Source: Doryteuthis pealeii
Lineage: Eukaryota > Mollusca > Cephalopoda > Myopsida > Loliginidae
Assembly (NCBI GenBank): GCA_023376005.1
Contig: CM042143.1
Coordinates: 81,907,091 to 81,971,090, forward strand
Direction: 5' to 3'
Length of the DNA stretch: 64,000 nt
Part shown: piece by piece, positions 32,691-43,192 of the stretch
Layout: each line of letters opens with the position of its first letter
Position numbering within the stretch: the stretch's first letter is position 1
Program-made: the position numbers and the translations under genes
Notes under the pieces: generated by a model
Databases searched by the model: none
Told to the model about the DNA's origin: nothing
Seen by the model: the letters and a program-made list of their open reading frames with translations, nothing else

Positions 32691-33150
32691 CTTGTGTAGC
32701 TACTTCCCCAAGTGTTTAGTTAAAATCTAAATTGTGCAACTATACAGTTCTACTGACCGATCAGATTTCCATACAGTGGATGACCTGTCGATAGTAGTCC
32801 ATACCTACCCATGCGTATGCTGACATCAATTTCAGTAGAGGAGATATTGCTACTGAGGTAATTGTACTTTTTTCCCAATTTTATTTCTGATCGTGAACGT
32901 TATTAATCAACACCACTGTTGTTGTTGTTGTTGTTGTTGTTGCTGATGCTGATGCTGATGCTACTAAAGTGTAATAATAGATTTAAATTTTCAAACTCTA
33001 TTATTATTAAAAAGGCTCCAAGTTCCCATTGAACTATATTTGTGGTTAAACTGTCCATAAGTCAACGTGAAAGAGGAAATTAAAAGGACCAATATCTAAA
33101 CCGAAGTTTTGTTATGGCTCTCTGTCTAAAATGCCGAGTTTCTTGAATCA
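32691..33150. other. No feature recognised; short (GTT)n
   Basis: A (GTT)n run with GCT interruptions at 32917-32961; otherwise unassigned. Confidence 0.5.
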
Positions 33151-33490
33151 ATCTCGCCACTCGACTCCATCATGGCTAACTTTGTCCACCCAAGCATCAT
33201 GAAAGGTTGTGTCAAGTTAGCAAAACAAGTGTCCTTATTGTCGCCTTTGGGGCGTTCTCCATCTTGAATACGACGATGTCGGCGGTGGCAATCATTACCC
33301 TTGTGCCATCAGCTCGACTGTCATGGCGGCTGTTTCCGCCCTCTGTTTTCTTGATGGAGGAGATTTGGGCGGGAAGGGACTGAGGAGGGTAAGGTAAGAC
33401 GGCCAACTGACAGAAAAATAGAAAAAAATGGAGGAAAAGTGATGGACGGTATTCATGACAAATTTGCCCAGGTGCCACGAGCAACATATT
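33150..33490. other. CpG-dense GC-rich patch
   Basis: Between 33238 and 33405 there are roughly ten CpG dinucleotides in AT-rich surroundings, including GACGATGTCGGCGGTGG and TGGCGGCTGTTTCCGCC. It could be an unmethylated promoter or exon relic. The 91-codon minus frame and a short plus frame (MANFVHPSIMKGCVKLAKQ) show no known motif. No splice or TATA evidence is strong enough to call a gene. Confidence 0.4.
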
Positions 33491-33539
33491 TCAATCTGGG
33501 AGCTAATTACAAAATCCCGTGTAAATACTGCTGTGTAAA

Positions 33540-34480
33540 GATAGAAATAAAGCCGAAGTACAAGTGGAGATAGAGGGAGAAAAAGAAAAAAAAGAAAGGT
33601 GAGAAAACAGGTAGGAAATTGAAGGTAAAAAAGAAGGAGAAAAAAAAGAATGTGATAGAATAAGTTAATAGATAAATAAGATGTAAAGTTAGACGGTATT
33701 AAGAACATAAAGATAATAGGAAGAAATGTTGATGAAATATAAAAAACAATGTTATGAACAATAACAGGGAAATAGAAAAGGGAGATGAGAGAAAAGAGAG
33801 AGAGGGCTAGAGAGAGAGAGAGAGAGAGAGAGAGATGGGGAGGGGAGAGAGAGAAAGGAGAGGACCGAGAAAAGTGAGAGAGATATATATAAAAGGAAGA
33901 GGAGGGAGACAGAGAAAAGGTGTGGGAAGACAGAAATGGGAGAAAAGAGGGAAAAGGAAGAGAAGATAAAAATATAGAAAGAGAAGAGAGAGAGAGAAAG
34001 AGAGAGAATAAGAGAGAAAAGGGAGAGAGAGAGAGTGAGTGAGTGAGTGAGAGAGAAATAAAGTGAAAAAGGGACGGGAAAGAGATAAAGTGAGAGGAGA
34101 GAAATATAAAAGGAGACAAAGAAAAAAGAGGAAAGAAAAGGAAGAGGAAAAGAAAAAAAGAGGGAGAAGAGAGAGAGAGAGAGAGAAAGAAAAAGAAAGA
34201 AAAAGAGAGAAAGTGAGAGAAAGGGTATAGAGAATGTAATAATAATAATAAAAAGAAAGAAGAAAAGAATGAAAGCTTTAAAGTTAAAATATAGGGTAGG
34301 AATGAAAGAACAAAGATTGAAGGAAGAAAGAAAGAAAAATAAACAAAAATGCTAATCAAATAAGAAAGAAAAAATAATAAAGACAGACAGAATACAGTAA
34401 AATTGTTGAGGGCAGCAAAAAGTAAAGAATTAAATTAAAAGAAGAAATTATAGGTAAAAAGAAGGAAAGATGGGATCAAA
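33540..34480. repeat. Polypurine tract, about 900 bp
   Basis: The plus strand is nearly all A and G with (GA)n, (GAAA)n and a (GAGT)n run near 34035-34050. The 354-codon minus-strand frame, the longest in the window, is its Phe/Ser/Leu-rich translation and not a protein gene. Confidence 0.9.
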
Positions 34481-34589
34481 TTATTTTATTGATTGATTTT
34501 AACGGTTTGTCAACCCGTTTGGGATTATTTCATGCTGTTAGGGAATCGTGTTCATTGAATGTTCGCATTTACATTTATTGTGTAAAAGA
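34481..34589 (-). mobile_element. Family D tail fragment
   Basis: ATTTTAACGGTTTGTCAACC CGTTTGGGATTATTTCATGC is the reverse tail; GGAATCGTGTTCATTGAATG follows. It abuts the A element without a gap. Confidence 0.7.
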
Positions 34590-34816
34590 AAAGTCTGGAG
34601 TGACCTATTGGCAGTATCTGCCGAATAGTGAGGGTGTATATCCCCTTTTCGCAAGCGCTAGACCAGGAAGATTGTTTTTGCTGAGTTGGAGCGCCACACC
34701 TACAGGAAGTTTCCAGATGCTTTACCATACATACCATATTAACTAAGATGTGATACTAATGTGCTGAGTTGGCGAGGACCGGTATCGATTACGAACCGAG
34801 TACTAAACTGGCCCTT
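34590..34816 (-). mobile_element. Family A SINE (left member of inverted pair)
   Basis: The minus strand runs from AAGGGCCAGTTTAGTACTCG (damaged head) through GGTGTGGCGCTCC to TATTCGGCAGATACTG. It faces the copy at 34897-35130 head to head with an 80-bp gap. Confidence 0.75.
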
Positions 34817-34896
34817 TAATTTATTTTATTTTATTTCATTTATCTTTTATTTATTTACTTTTTTAGCACACTATATCAGCAATATTCATATATATA

Positions 34897-35130
34897 GGGC
34901 TGATTTACCACAGTCGGTAGAGCGTTCGACTAGGAACCACAAGATTCCGAGTTCGATACCAACCCTCGCCAACTAAGCGTATGAGTAGCACAAGGATTTA
35001 CGCGGTAAGGTGAGGAGCTGATTACAAATGTGGCTCCACTTCAGACGCCAAAACAATCTCCTTGGTCTAGTGCTAGTAAAAAGGGGACAGACTCCCTCGC
35101 TGTCTAACTGATACCGACTTTAGGCCACCT
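34897..35130 (+). mobile_element. Family A SINE (right member of inverted pair)
   Basis: GGGCTGATTTACCACAGTCG GTAGAGCG (A box region) and GAGTTCGATACC (B box); ends at ACTTTAGGCCACC, without the TTTAC tail. Confidence 0.85.
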
Positions 35131-35187
35131 ATAGTTTAATGGTATGATTGGTTGTTTTGGTTTACGGTATCTCATATTGAAAACTAT

Positions 35188-35250
35188 TAGACACTACTTA
35201 AGAAATTGAACTTGTGTCACATCCTACTCCTGTGGTGAGGTTGGTAAATA
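35188..35250 (+). mobile_element. Family B SINE, 3' terminal fragment
   Basis: CTTAAGAAATTGAACTTGTG TCACATCCTAC and GTTGGTAAATATATATA, the normal B terminus with TA tail. Confidence 0.75.
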
Positions 35251-35261
35251 TATATATATAT

Positions 35262-35690
35262 GTTACTTTTTTATATTGTTGTTATTTAAGAAAGTTTTCA
35301 TTTCATCTTTTCGATTCTTATTTTATGTTTTATTATATGTTATCATGTATGTTTTGTTATATGTTTTATAAGTTACTCGTTTATATTGTAATCTTATGTG
35401 TTATCATATGTTATCTCATGTTACTCTTTTATATTGTTATCTTATATATTGCTCTTTTATATTGTTATCTTATATATTGCTCTTTTATATTTTTATCGTA
35501 TATGTTTTGTTATATGTTATCTTATGCTTTAATATATGTTATCTTATGTTACTCTTTCATATTCTTATTTCCGATGTTACTCTTTTATATTGTTATCTTA
35601 TATGTTTTATTATATGTTATCATATATGTTACTCTATTATATTGTTATTATTTTAGAAAAGTTTCATTTGTTACTCTCTTTTAATTTTAT
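35262..35690. repeat. T-rich minisatellite
   Basis: Repeats of GTTACTCTTTTATATTGTTA TCTTATAT and TTTTGTTATATGTTATC units of about 23-50 bp, more than ten in all. A TTAGAAAAGTTTCATTT-like phrase borders both ends (about 35287 and 35651). Confidence 0.8.
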
Positions 35691-35707
35691 TTTAAAGAAT
35701 AAGAAAC

Positions 35708-35885
35708 TTGATTTCGGGTCATTTAATACCGAATCAAGTCATTTTTATAAACAAGACTCAGGTTACTTACCGTACCTGCAATTGCTTAAGTGCTGACTCA
35801 ATTACTTATTGAACAGACTCATCATTGCTCAAATTTGGTAATTTAGCGGAAACATATGCTTTCATCATGATTTGATCGTACTATT
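35708..35885 (-). mobile_element. 5S-rRNA-derived SINE
   Basis: The minus strand holds GATGAAAGCATATGTTTCCG CTAAATTACC (5S-like), TCTGTTCAATAAGTAATTGA and ACGGTAAGTAACCTGAG, then tail GATTCGGTATTAAATGACCC. Almost full length, more diverged than the tandem pair. Confidence 0.75.
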
Positions 35886-35973
35886 AAATGGTTATTTGTA
35901 AAAAACACAAACGAAACAAGACGATTGAAACGAAGGTAAGATATACGAAGATATACCACTGAACACATGAATT

Positions 35974-36578
35974 TGGGATTTTGAGATAAAGACGGATTAC
36001 CTTATCTCAGCCAGAAGAGCAGACCTAGTATTGATTAACAAAAACAAGAGAATTGTAGATTTTGCACTTCCAGCAGATCACAGGGTGAAGATGAAGGAAA
36101 ACGAAAAGACAGGCAAATTCCCGGACCTTGGTAGAGAATTGAAAAACTGTGGGATTTGAGGGTGAAAGTGATAACAATTGTAGTTGGTGTACTTGGAACG
36201 GCTCCCAAAAGTTTAGAAAACAGACTCGAGGAATTGGAAAATAAAGGAAGAATGTAGACCTTCAGACAACGGCATTGTTGAGATTCACTGGAATAAACAG
36301 AATGAAAGTCAAAGAAAAGGAAAAGATTAACAAATGCTTGAACCAAGGCAGAAAAATGAAAAAAGAAAACAGTGGAACATGAAGATAAAGGTCGTACGAA
36401 TTGTAGTAGGTGCATTTGTAACAGTCTCTGAGGGTTTTGAAGAGTCTGGACGAATTGGAAACGGCATTGTTAAAATCGGCTGAAAAGAGTCCTAGAGACC
36501 AGAGAGGATTTGCTGTCACTTAGCCTTTAGTGAAAGACCACCAGCTATGGCGGGTGTAAAAAAACTCTCTAGGGTTGA

Positions 36579-36632
<54 letters not shown>
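35974..36632 (+). pseudogene. LINE relic, family 1, C-terminus, two overlapping copies with (TAA)n tail
   Basis: First copy reads WDFEIKTDYLISARRADLVL, INKNKRIVDFALPADHRVKM and KENEKTGKFPDLGREL, then a stop and a shift to VKVITIVVGVLGTAPKSLEN RLEELENKGRM. A second copy starts near 36299 (KVKEKEKINKCLNQGRK) and continues WNMKIKVVRIVVGAF to the 3' non-coding end and (TAA)n at 36578-36632. These are the conserved last segments of a widespread invertebrate non-LTR retrotransposon ORF. Dead by stops. Confidence 0.75.
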
Positions 36633-36633
<1 letters not shown>

Positions 36634-36635
<2 letters not shown>

Positions 36636-36908
36636 TGAAAAGGGCACCATGGGGTTGGAAAAGAATATGGATGAACTGAAATTAGAGGAATAATCGAAAC
36701 TATCCAAACAATAGTATTGTTAAGATCGGCTAGAATACGGAGAGGAAACCTGGGGTTCAGAAGTGACTTGCTGTTACTCACCCTCCAGTGAAAGGACACC
36801 AGCTAAGGTGGGGTGTGAAGAACTCTCAGGGATTGAAATAATAATAATAATGACTTGCTGTCACCGGGCCTCCAGTGCACCACCGGCTACGACAGGTGTG
36901 AAAACCTC

Positions 36909-36941
<33 letters not shown>

Positions 36942-36942
36942 T
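36634..36942 (+). mobile_element. LINE family 1, two further 3' ends with (TAA)n
   Basis: A third copy (GLEKNMDELKLEE, then GGGTGTGAAGAACTCTCAGG and TAA repeats to about 36850) and a fourth, only 3' terminal copy (GACTTGCTGTCACCGGGCCT, ending in TAA at 36909-36940). Four 3' ends lie in one direction, each ending in TAA. Confidence 0.75.
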
Positions 36943-37249
36943 TTATTGAATAGAATATCCCAAGACTCGTGCGTTTAAAATTGCACGAAAAATGGTGCAC
37001 GGGTTATGAAGATTAAATAGTTATGAACATGCAGAAAGACAGATTTTGTCATTTTCTTAATTGACGAAGGGACATGTGCCTTTTTACTTCTTGATTCCTA
37101 TCTTCGTTTTGTCTTACGCCGCTGACAAACGTATCTGCGCCATTTCATTCCATCTTTCACTTCTCATTAATTTGCTATCATTACTCATGTCCTCTGATTT
37201 AATGCGTGTCGCTCTTAGTTTTATTCATATTTTAATTCACTGATTCTTT

Positions 37250-37552
37250 TAGCGTTTTTCTTTAAATCTTTTATTCTTTTCTCACTTTCGATTTAACTCC
37301 TTTCTATAGGTCTTCTTTTTTTTCTTTTTTTTTTTTTTTTACTAACTAACTTTTATTTTTCATGCTCGACCCCTTCATCTGGGTTTTACTGGGTTTCCTT
37401 GTTTTGTTTTTTTTTAGTTTAGTTTTGTTTAGTTTTGTTTGTTTTTTAATTTTTTCGTCTTCTCTTTCTTTGTTTTTATTCTCTTTTACGTGTGTTTCCT
37501 ACGTCATCATACTAAATGTTCTTGTCTCCATCAGACTTGTTTTTTCTCTACT

Positions 37553-37628
<76 letters not shown>

Positions 37629-37673
37629 TGTACTTCTTTTTCCTTTATATTCGTTTGGGAGGGTTTATTTTAG

Positions 37674-37741
<68 letters not shown>

Positions 37742-38019
37742 CTCCCTTTTTCATTTGCTGTCTTTCTTTTCTTCTTTTCGACTTTAATTCTATACATCCT
37801 CCTACTCCACCTCCTCCTTTTTCTTCTTCTCAGAATGATTATTATTATTATTATTATTATTATTTATATCTTTCTTTCTTTTTTTATATATCTCAATCAT
37901 TTATTCCTTTTTCATTATGTGGTTTTCTTTGCTGCTTTTCTTCTTTGATTTCATACCTCCCTCTCCTCCTTTTTCTTCTTCTCCTCCTCCTTCTTCGTCT
38001 CCTTCTCCCTCTTCTTTTT

Positions 38020-38097
<78 letters not shown>

Positions 38098-38604
38098 CTC
38101 TCTTTCTCTATCATTTTCTCCTTTTTCATTTATTATATCTATTTTTTCTTCATTTTCCCTTCTGACCCATTCCCAATTCTTCTTATTGTTTTCCTCCTGT
38201 TTCTTCTCACTTTTTTCTCTTGTTCATCTTCTTTTTTTCCTTCTTCATTACATCCTCCTTCTTCAACTTCCTCTTTTACTCCTTCAACTTTCTTACATCT
38301 ATATCAATCCTATCATAAGAATTATATCTCTATTATTTGATTTACCTCATTATTTTAATCGGTATTCTCTTTATTTATTTCTTATCAATTACTTTTTTGT
38401 GCCTTTTCATCCATTGATCATTTTTCTTTCTGCTAAGACACCTCATTAAACTTTATCCATTTTGCTCCATTTCAAGGTTCTTCTTCAATACCATTTTAAT
38501 TCGTATCCATATATCAATCCTGTTTTTCTACTGTCCATATATATATCAATCCATTTTAGTATTAGTCAATTCATTTGCGATTTTTCTATCTGTTTTCTCT
38601 CTTT

Positions 38605-38640
<36 letters not shown>
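37250..38640. repeat. Polypyrimidine tract with (TC)n, (TA)n, (TTA)n and (TTC)n
   Basis: The plus strand is overwhelmingly C and T. Embedded arrays: TC 37554-37628, TA 37673-37738, TTA 37838-37862, TTC 38010-38048 joined to TTA 38049-38095. The long frames (up to 274 codons) are low-complexity artefacts. Confidence 0.9.
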
Positions 38641-38701
<61 letters not shown>

Positions 38702-38771
38702 ATCAGTTCATATTTGTCCATATACGCTAGTCTTCATATCATTCAAGTAATCAATCCATATTTATTCTCTT

Positions 38772-38854
<83 letters not shown>

Positions 38855-38872
38855 ATATATATATATATATAT
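38608..38872. repeat. (TC)n-(TA)n and (TGTC)n-(TC)n-(TA)n
   Basis: Two compound microsatellites separated by 60 bases of ordinary sequence. Confidence 0.95.
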
Positions 38873-39087
38873 AAAGTCGTCGGGGTGTCCTAAAGTCGGT
38901 ATCAGCCGGACAGCGAGGGAGTATATCCCCTTTTCACTAGCGCTAGACCAACGTGATTGTTTTGCGCTCCACACCTACCACCAGATACTCACTTTACCGC
39001 ACAGATGCCTTTGCTACTCATCCGCTGATTTGGTGAGGGCCGGTATCGAACCAGGAACCTTGTGGTTCCTAGGCGGACGCTCTACCG

Positions 39088-39092
<5 letters not shown>
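38873..39092 (-). mobile_element. Family A SINE flanked by TA arrays
   Basis: The minus strand has GTAGAGCGTCCGCCTAGGAA, GTTCGATACCGG and the 3' end ACACCCCGACGACTTT; (TA)n on both sides (to 38872 and from 39091 to 39159). The first part of the head is missing. Confidence 0.8.

Positions 39093-39159
<67 letters not shown>
39091..39159. repeat. (TA)n microsatellite
   Basis: About 34 perfect TA units. Confidence 0.95.
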
Positions 39160-39162
<3 letters not shown>

Positions 39163-39239
39163 TTTAATAACTTAGTTTTCCTCGCATCTGTCTCTATACA
39201 CTTATCTCACACTTTTATCCGATTTTATCTATAAACTAC

Positions 39240-40215
39240 TCAACTAATTTATTTCGTTTAGTCTTTCTTTCTTTCTTTTTATTGATCTTTCTTTATTTTC
39301 TTTGTGCTTTCTTTCTTTCTTTCTTTCTTTTTATTTCTCCTGTATTTATTTTTATTTTTCCTTTCTTTCTTTTGTCCTTCTTTATTTTTCCCTTACTTTC
39401 TTATTTATTTTCTTAATTTTTCTTTCTTACTTTTTTCTTTCTTTCTTTGTCCTTTTTATTTACCTTCTTTCTTCCTTTTTATTTGCTTTGTTTCTCTCTT
39501 TTTATTTGTTCTTTCTTACTTTCATTCTTTGTTTCTTTTTCATTGTCCTTTATTTTTGCTTTTCCTTCCTTCATTATTTTTCTTTGCCCTTTTCTGCCTT
39601 TTCTTTCTTTCTTTCTTTCTTTCTTTTGCTTTGTCATTTTGCTTTCTTCTTCTTTCTTTTTCTTTGCCTTTTCTGCTTTTCTTTCTTACTTTCATTCTTT
39701 CTTTTTCGTTGCTCCTTTTTGCTTTTCTTCATTCTTTTTCTTTGCCTTTTTTCTGCCTTTTTTCTTTCTTTCTTTCTTTTTCTTTCTTTCTTTTGCTTTA
39801 TCCATTTTTGCTTTTTCTTTCTTCTTTCTTTTTCTTTGCCTTTTTTTGTCTTTTCTTTCTTTCTTTTTTTCTTTCTTTCTTTTGCTTTGTCCTTTTTTGC
39901 TTTTTCTTCCTTCTTTCTTTTTTTCTTTGCCTTTTTCTGACTTTACTGATTTTTCTTTCTTTCTTTCCTTCTTTCCTTCTTTAGTTTTCTTTCCTTCTTT
40001 CATTCCTTCTTTCTTTCTTGTCAGCATATATTCACAATATTTTATTTATTTTTCCGAAAAAGTGCGTAACTGCATTTTCTGAGTGATTGTCAATAGAGCA
40101 GAGGAATAGTAAGTTAGTTCCAATTGGGAGAACAAGATTTTCCTTTTCCTTTTTTTTTTCTTTTTTGTTACATTTCTTTCTTTCTTCATTTTCTGTCTCT
40201 CTTTTTTTATTTTTT
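39240..40215. repeat. Polypyrimidine block of (CTTT)n-like repeats
   Basis: TTTCTTTC and TTTGCC/TTTGTCC phrases recur with a loose 40-60-bp periodicity (TTTTTCTTTGCCTTTT many times). All three forward frames stay open, giving false frames of more than 200 codons. Confidence 0.9.
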
Positions 40216-40439
40216 GAAAAATGCCTAACGTCAAACGCAAGTCCCCGGATTTTGGTATGACGTCAAAGCGCAAAGGTTGCTGGGAAGCCCGGGGGGACGC
40301 TACCTAATTCGTGTCCCGTTGACACAACACATCCATATCTGACCAACACATTAAGAAACGGAGTTAGATGAATGAGTTAAACATCACGGGATTATCTGTG
40401 GAAATGGATACCTCCTGTATCCTCTCCTCACACACTGAC
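40216..40439. other. GC-rich island between polypyrimidine and polypurine blocks
   Basis: About 220 bases of normal complexity: TAACGTCAAACGC, CCCCGGATTTTGG, a second GACGTCAAAGCGC and GGAAGCCCGGGGGGACGC. No frame of note. Confidence 0.6.
40258..40265. promoter_or_regulatory. CRE-like palindrome TGACGTCA
   Basis: An exact match to the CREB/ATF full site, with a half-site-like AACGTCAAACGC about 30 bases upstream. Function is only suggested by its position in the small GC-rich island; an 8-base match can arise by chance. Confidence 0.25.
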
Positions 40440-40737
40440 AAGGGATGAAGAGGGAAGTAAATAGAAGGGGGGTAGAGAAAGAGAAAAGAAAGGAAAAGAA
40501 AGAAACGATTAAGTAAATAAATCGAGAAAAATAAAGAGAAAAGTAAAACGAGGTAAAGAGTCAAAGAAAGAAAGAAAGAAAGAAAGAAAAGAGAAAGAAA
40601 GAAAGAGGCAAAGGGAGAAAGGTGCAAAGAAGGAAAGAAAGAAGGAAAGAAAGAAGGAAAGAAAGAAAGATGCAAAGAAAGCAAATCGGGGGAAAGAGTC
40701 AAAGAGAGAAAGTACAAAGAAGAAAGAAACAGAGGCA

Positions 40738-40785
<48 letters not shown>

Positions 40786-40990
40786 AATTAAGAGACCAAA
40801 AAAAGAAAGAAAGAAAGAATGAATGAATGAATGAATGAAGAAAAAGAAATACGTAACAAATAAGCGTAAGAAAGTTTAATAAAAACGAGTGAGAGAAAGA
40901 AAAACAAGAATCAAAAAAAAGAGAGAAAAAGAAGAAAGAAAGAAAGAAAGAAAGAAAGAAGCGAGAAAGTGAAGACACAAGAAAAGAAAA

Positions 40991-41025
<35 letters not shown>

Positions 41026-41260
41026 GGAAACTGTTGGAAGTAAAGAACATACAACAGAAGAGGTTTAAGTAAAAGCGAGAGAGAGAGAGAGAGAGAGAAA
41101 CAGTGCAACTAAATGAGAGAATGAATTAAACTAGAGAGAAAACGAAGAAAAAGTTAAAGGAGAAGGCAAGAGAGTTATAAAGTTATATGAAAACAGTGAG
41201 AGTGAATATAGGAAGAGAGAAATAGAGCAAGAGAGACAAAGATGCAGAGTTGAGAAGTGA
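40440..41260. repeat. Polypurine block of (GAAA)n-like repeats
   Basis: The plus strand is almost all A and G: GAAAGAAA, GGCAAAGAAAGAAAG and (GAATGAAT)n near 40817. It mirrors the pyrimidine block at 39240-40215. Confidence 0.9.
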
Positions 41261-41409
41261 CTTATGAGTAGGCCGCTCGCCCCACCAAGAAATCATGCCT
41301 GTACTGTTAATTGTTTGTTTGTTCTTTGCTTTGTTTCTGTCATTTCTTGTCTTGATTAATAGATAATGTGCCGCTAGCGAACGTTCGATTAAACTTAGAC
41401 GCCCGCTCA

Positions 41410-41581
41410 GGGTTTTTTTTTCTGTTTTTTTTTCTTATTTTTTTCTTTTGTTTTTCTTTTTTTTTCTCTCTTAGTAATCTTTATATTTGCATTATTTCTT
41501 GTGTTTCTAAAGTCTTTGCCCGATCTTCACTTTCTCTCTTTATCAATCTCTTGTGGCTTTTTTATTATTACTTTATGTCTC

Positions 41582-41633
<52 letters not shown>

Positions 41634-41864
41634 GTGTTGTTGTTTTTCTACTTTTTTTTTTCTTTCCCGAATTTACGGTCATCATTCCTTTTTCCCCGAT
41701 TAGTCTTTCTTTCACCGCTTCCCCCATTCCCTATTTTTAATGCTTTCAGCTACTCATTCTTTGAATTATATTGTTGCTATTTTTATTTTATCTGTCTATC
41801 TATCTATCTATTTATCTACTGCAAGCAGTTCATCTCTGTCTCTCTCTATTTTTCTCTCTCTCCC

Positions 41865-41935
<71 letters not shown>
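41410..41935. repeat. T-rich segment with (TTA)n, (TATC)n, (CA)n and (TA)n
   Basis: TTA at 41583-41631, TATC at about 41791-41812, CA at 41868-41900, then TA to 41935. Confidence 0.9.
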
Positions 41936-41938
<3 letters not shown>

Positions 41939-41944
41939 TATATT

Positions 41945-42005
41945 TATTAATAAAGTGTGCTCAATATCAGTAATAGAGCATATATATCTAAATTGGGATA
42001 GTACA
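41945..42005 (+). repeat. Family E fragment after (TA)n
   Basis: TATTTATTAATAAAGTGTGC TCAATATC, ATAGAGCATATATATCTAAA TTGGGATAG; the family E start, directly downstream of a TA array. Confidence 0.7.
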
Positions 42006-42046
42006 GACATAGATTAGTTTAGTATCTATCTATCTATCTCATTCAG

Positions 42047-42055
<9 letters not shown>

Positions 42056-42142
<87 letters not shown>
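42056..42142. repeat. (TGTC)n-(TC)n microsatellite
   Basis: Five TGTC units then about 33 TC units. Confidence 0.95.
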
Positions 42143-42145
<3 letters not shown>

Positions 42146-42250
42146 GATTTATTTCTTTTCTTTTTCTATAAGTAGTTATCTTTCCACTTCTTTCCTTTTT
42201 AGTATTATTTGACTTTTGCTCTTGTTTTCAAGCTATATTATCCTTTCAAC

Positions 42251-42706
42251 AGGAGGCGCTCGTCGTGTAATGCATATCATCGTAGTAACTGGACACAGTG
42301 ACTAAATTCAAATCCTGGAAGAACCTTTGCATTTCACAGTGCTAATACTCTAGAGAAACGTATGCATTCAACTATTCTCCCACCAGCAACATCGAAGTTA
42401 AACAGCGAAGAGCCTGTTCAGTGCTTAATTGGGTGACCACTTAAGCAACAGGGGGTACTGTAAGAAACCTGAGTCAATTGTTTATCAAAATGAATTGATT
42501 CGGTATTAAATGACCCGAAAGAGGGTTGATATGCCGTAAAACAAAACAACTCTCCAGCAATGGGTAAATAGTAGGACAGACTGGGCTCTTTAACTTTGGT
42601 ATGGAAACCGGTTTTGGAGAAGGAAAACACTGAAATCACACTTATTTAAACTTCACTTAAAAAATTGACCGTGTGTTACATCCTGCTCGTCGAGGGTTTG
42701 GGTAAA
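42251..42706 (+). mobile_element. Family B SINE interrupted by a 5S SINE
   Basis: The head GGCGCTCGTCGTGTAATGCA and AATTCAAATCCTGG, and body to ACTATTCTCCCACCAGC; after the insertion it resumes at CTCTCCAGCAATGGGTAAAT and runs to the 3' end. The right half is intact. It faces the inverted copy at 42906-43192. Confidence 0.85.
42389..42546 (+). mobile_element. 5S-rRNA-derived SINE nested in family B
   Basis: ATCGAAGTTAAACAGCGAAG, CCTGTTCAGTGCTTAATTGG GTGACC, GTACTGTAAGAAACC, then the tail GATTCGGTATTAAATGACCC and GAGGGTTGATATGCCG. The 5' half of the 5S part is missing. CCAGCAA occurs at both junctions (42383-42389 and 42554-42560), consistent with a target-site duplication. Confidence 0.85.
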
Positions 42707-42844
42707 AGTAAGACTTTTTTCATTTTGTACCCTTTCCTCATACTGCTTGTTTATGGAACAATGTGCTTAGTTCTACCTTGGAACACGTTTGTGTATTATT
42801 TCTTTTAACACTATTTGCATTTTAATACTATTTGTACATATAGA

Positions 42845-42881
<37 letters not shown>

Positions 42882-42905
42882 TCCTTTCCTATTTGTACGT
42901 ATATT

Positions 42906-43192
42906 TATTTACCAGCCCCTACGCACAAGCAGGATGTGACACAAGGTCAATTTCTTAAGCGGAGTTTAACAGGTTTGAATTCAGAGTTTTCCTTCTCCTA
43001 GCCTGGTTACCAAGCCATGGTTAAAGAGCCCAGTCTGCCCTGCTATTTACCCATAGATGGAGGGAAATTTGGATTCATACCTTTCCCAAGGGTTTTAGCG
43101 CCATGTGAAATGCAAACAGCTTCGTCGAGGAATTGAACTCGGGCCGACGAGTCCACTTCCTACGAATCTAACCATTAGCCCGCGCGCCTCCA
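42906..43192 (-). mobile_element. Family B tRNA-derived SINE, complete
   Basis: The minus strand starts GGAGGCGCGCGGGCTAATGG, has GTAGGAAGTGGACTCGTCGG, a B-box-like GAGTTCAATTCC, and ends GCGTAGGGGCTGGTAAAT. The best preserved B copy here with both ends. Confidence 0.9.

Noticed and set aside
33295..34359. 354-codon minus-strand frame, the longest in the window
   Set aside because: It is the translation of a polypurine tract: nearly all Phe, Ser, Leu and Pro with no domain pattern. Homopyrimidine strands lack stop codons, so long frames are expected.
37439..38340. Overlapping frames of 169 and 274 codons
   Set aside because: They cross (TC)n, (TA)n, (TTA)n and (TTC)n arrays and read as SLSL, YIYI and LLLL runs.
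39302..40082. Three frames of more than 200 codons that look like membrane proteins
   Set aside because: All three forward frames are open over the same (CTTT)n-like block, which shows composition rather than coding selection. Apparent hydrophobic helices come from TTT and CTT codons.
40258..40265. Confident CREB-regulated promoter
   Set aside because: A single 8-bp match with no TATA box, initiator or downstream frame; kept only as a low-confidence site.
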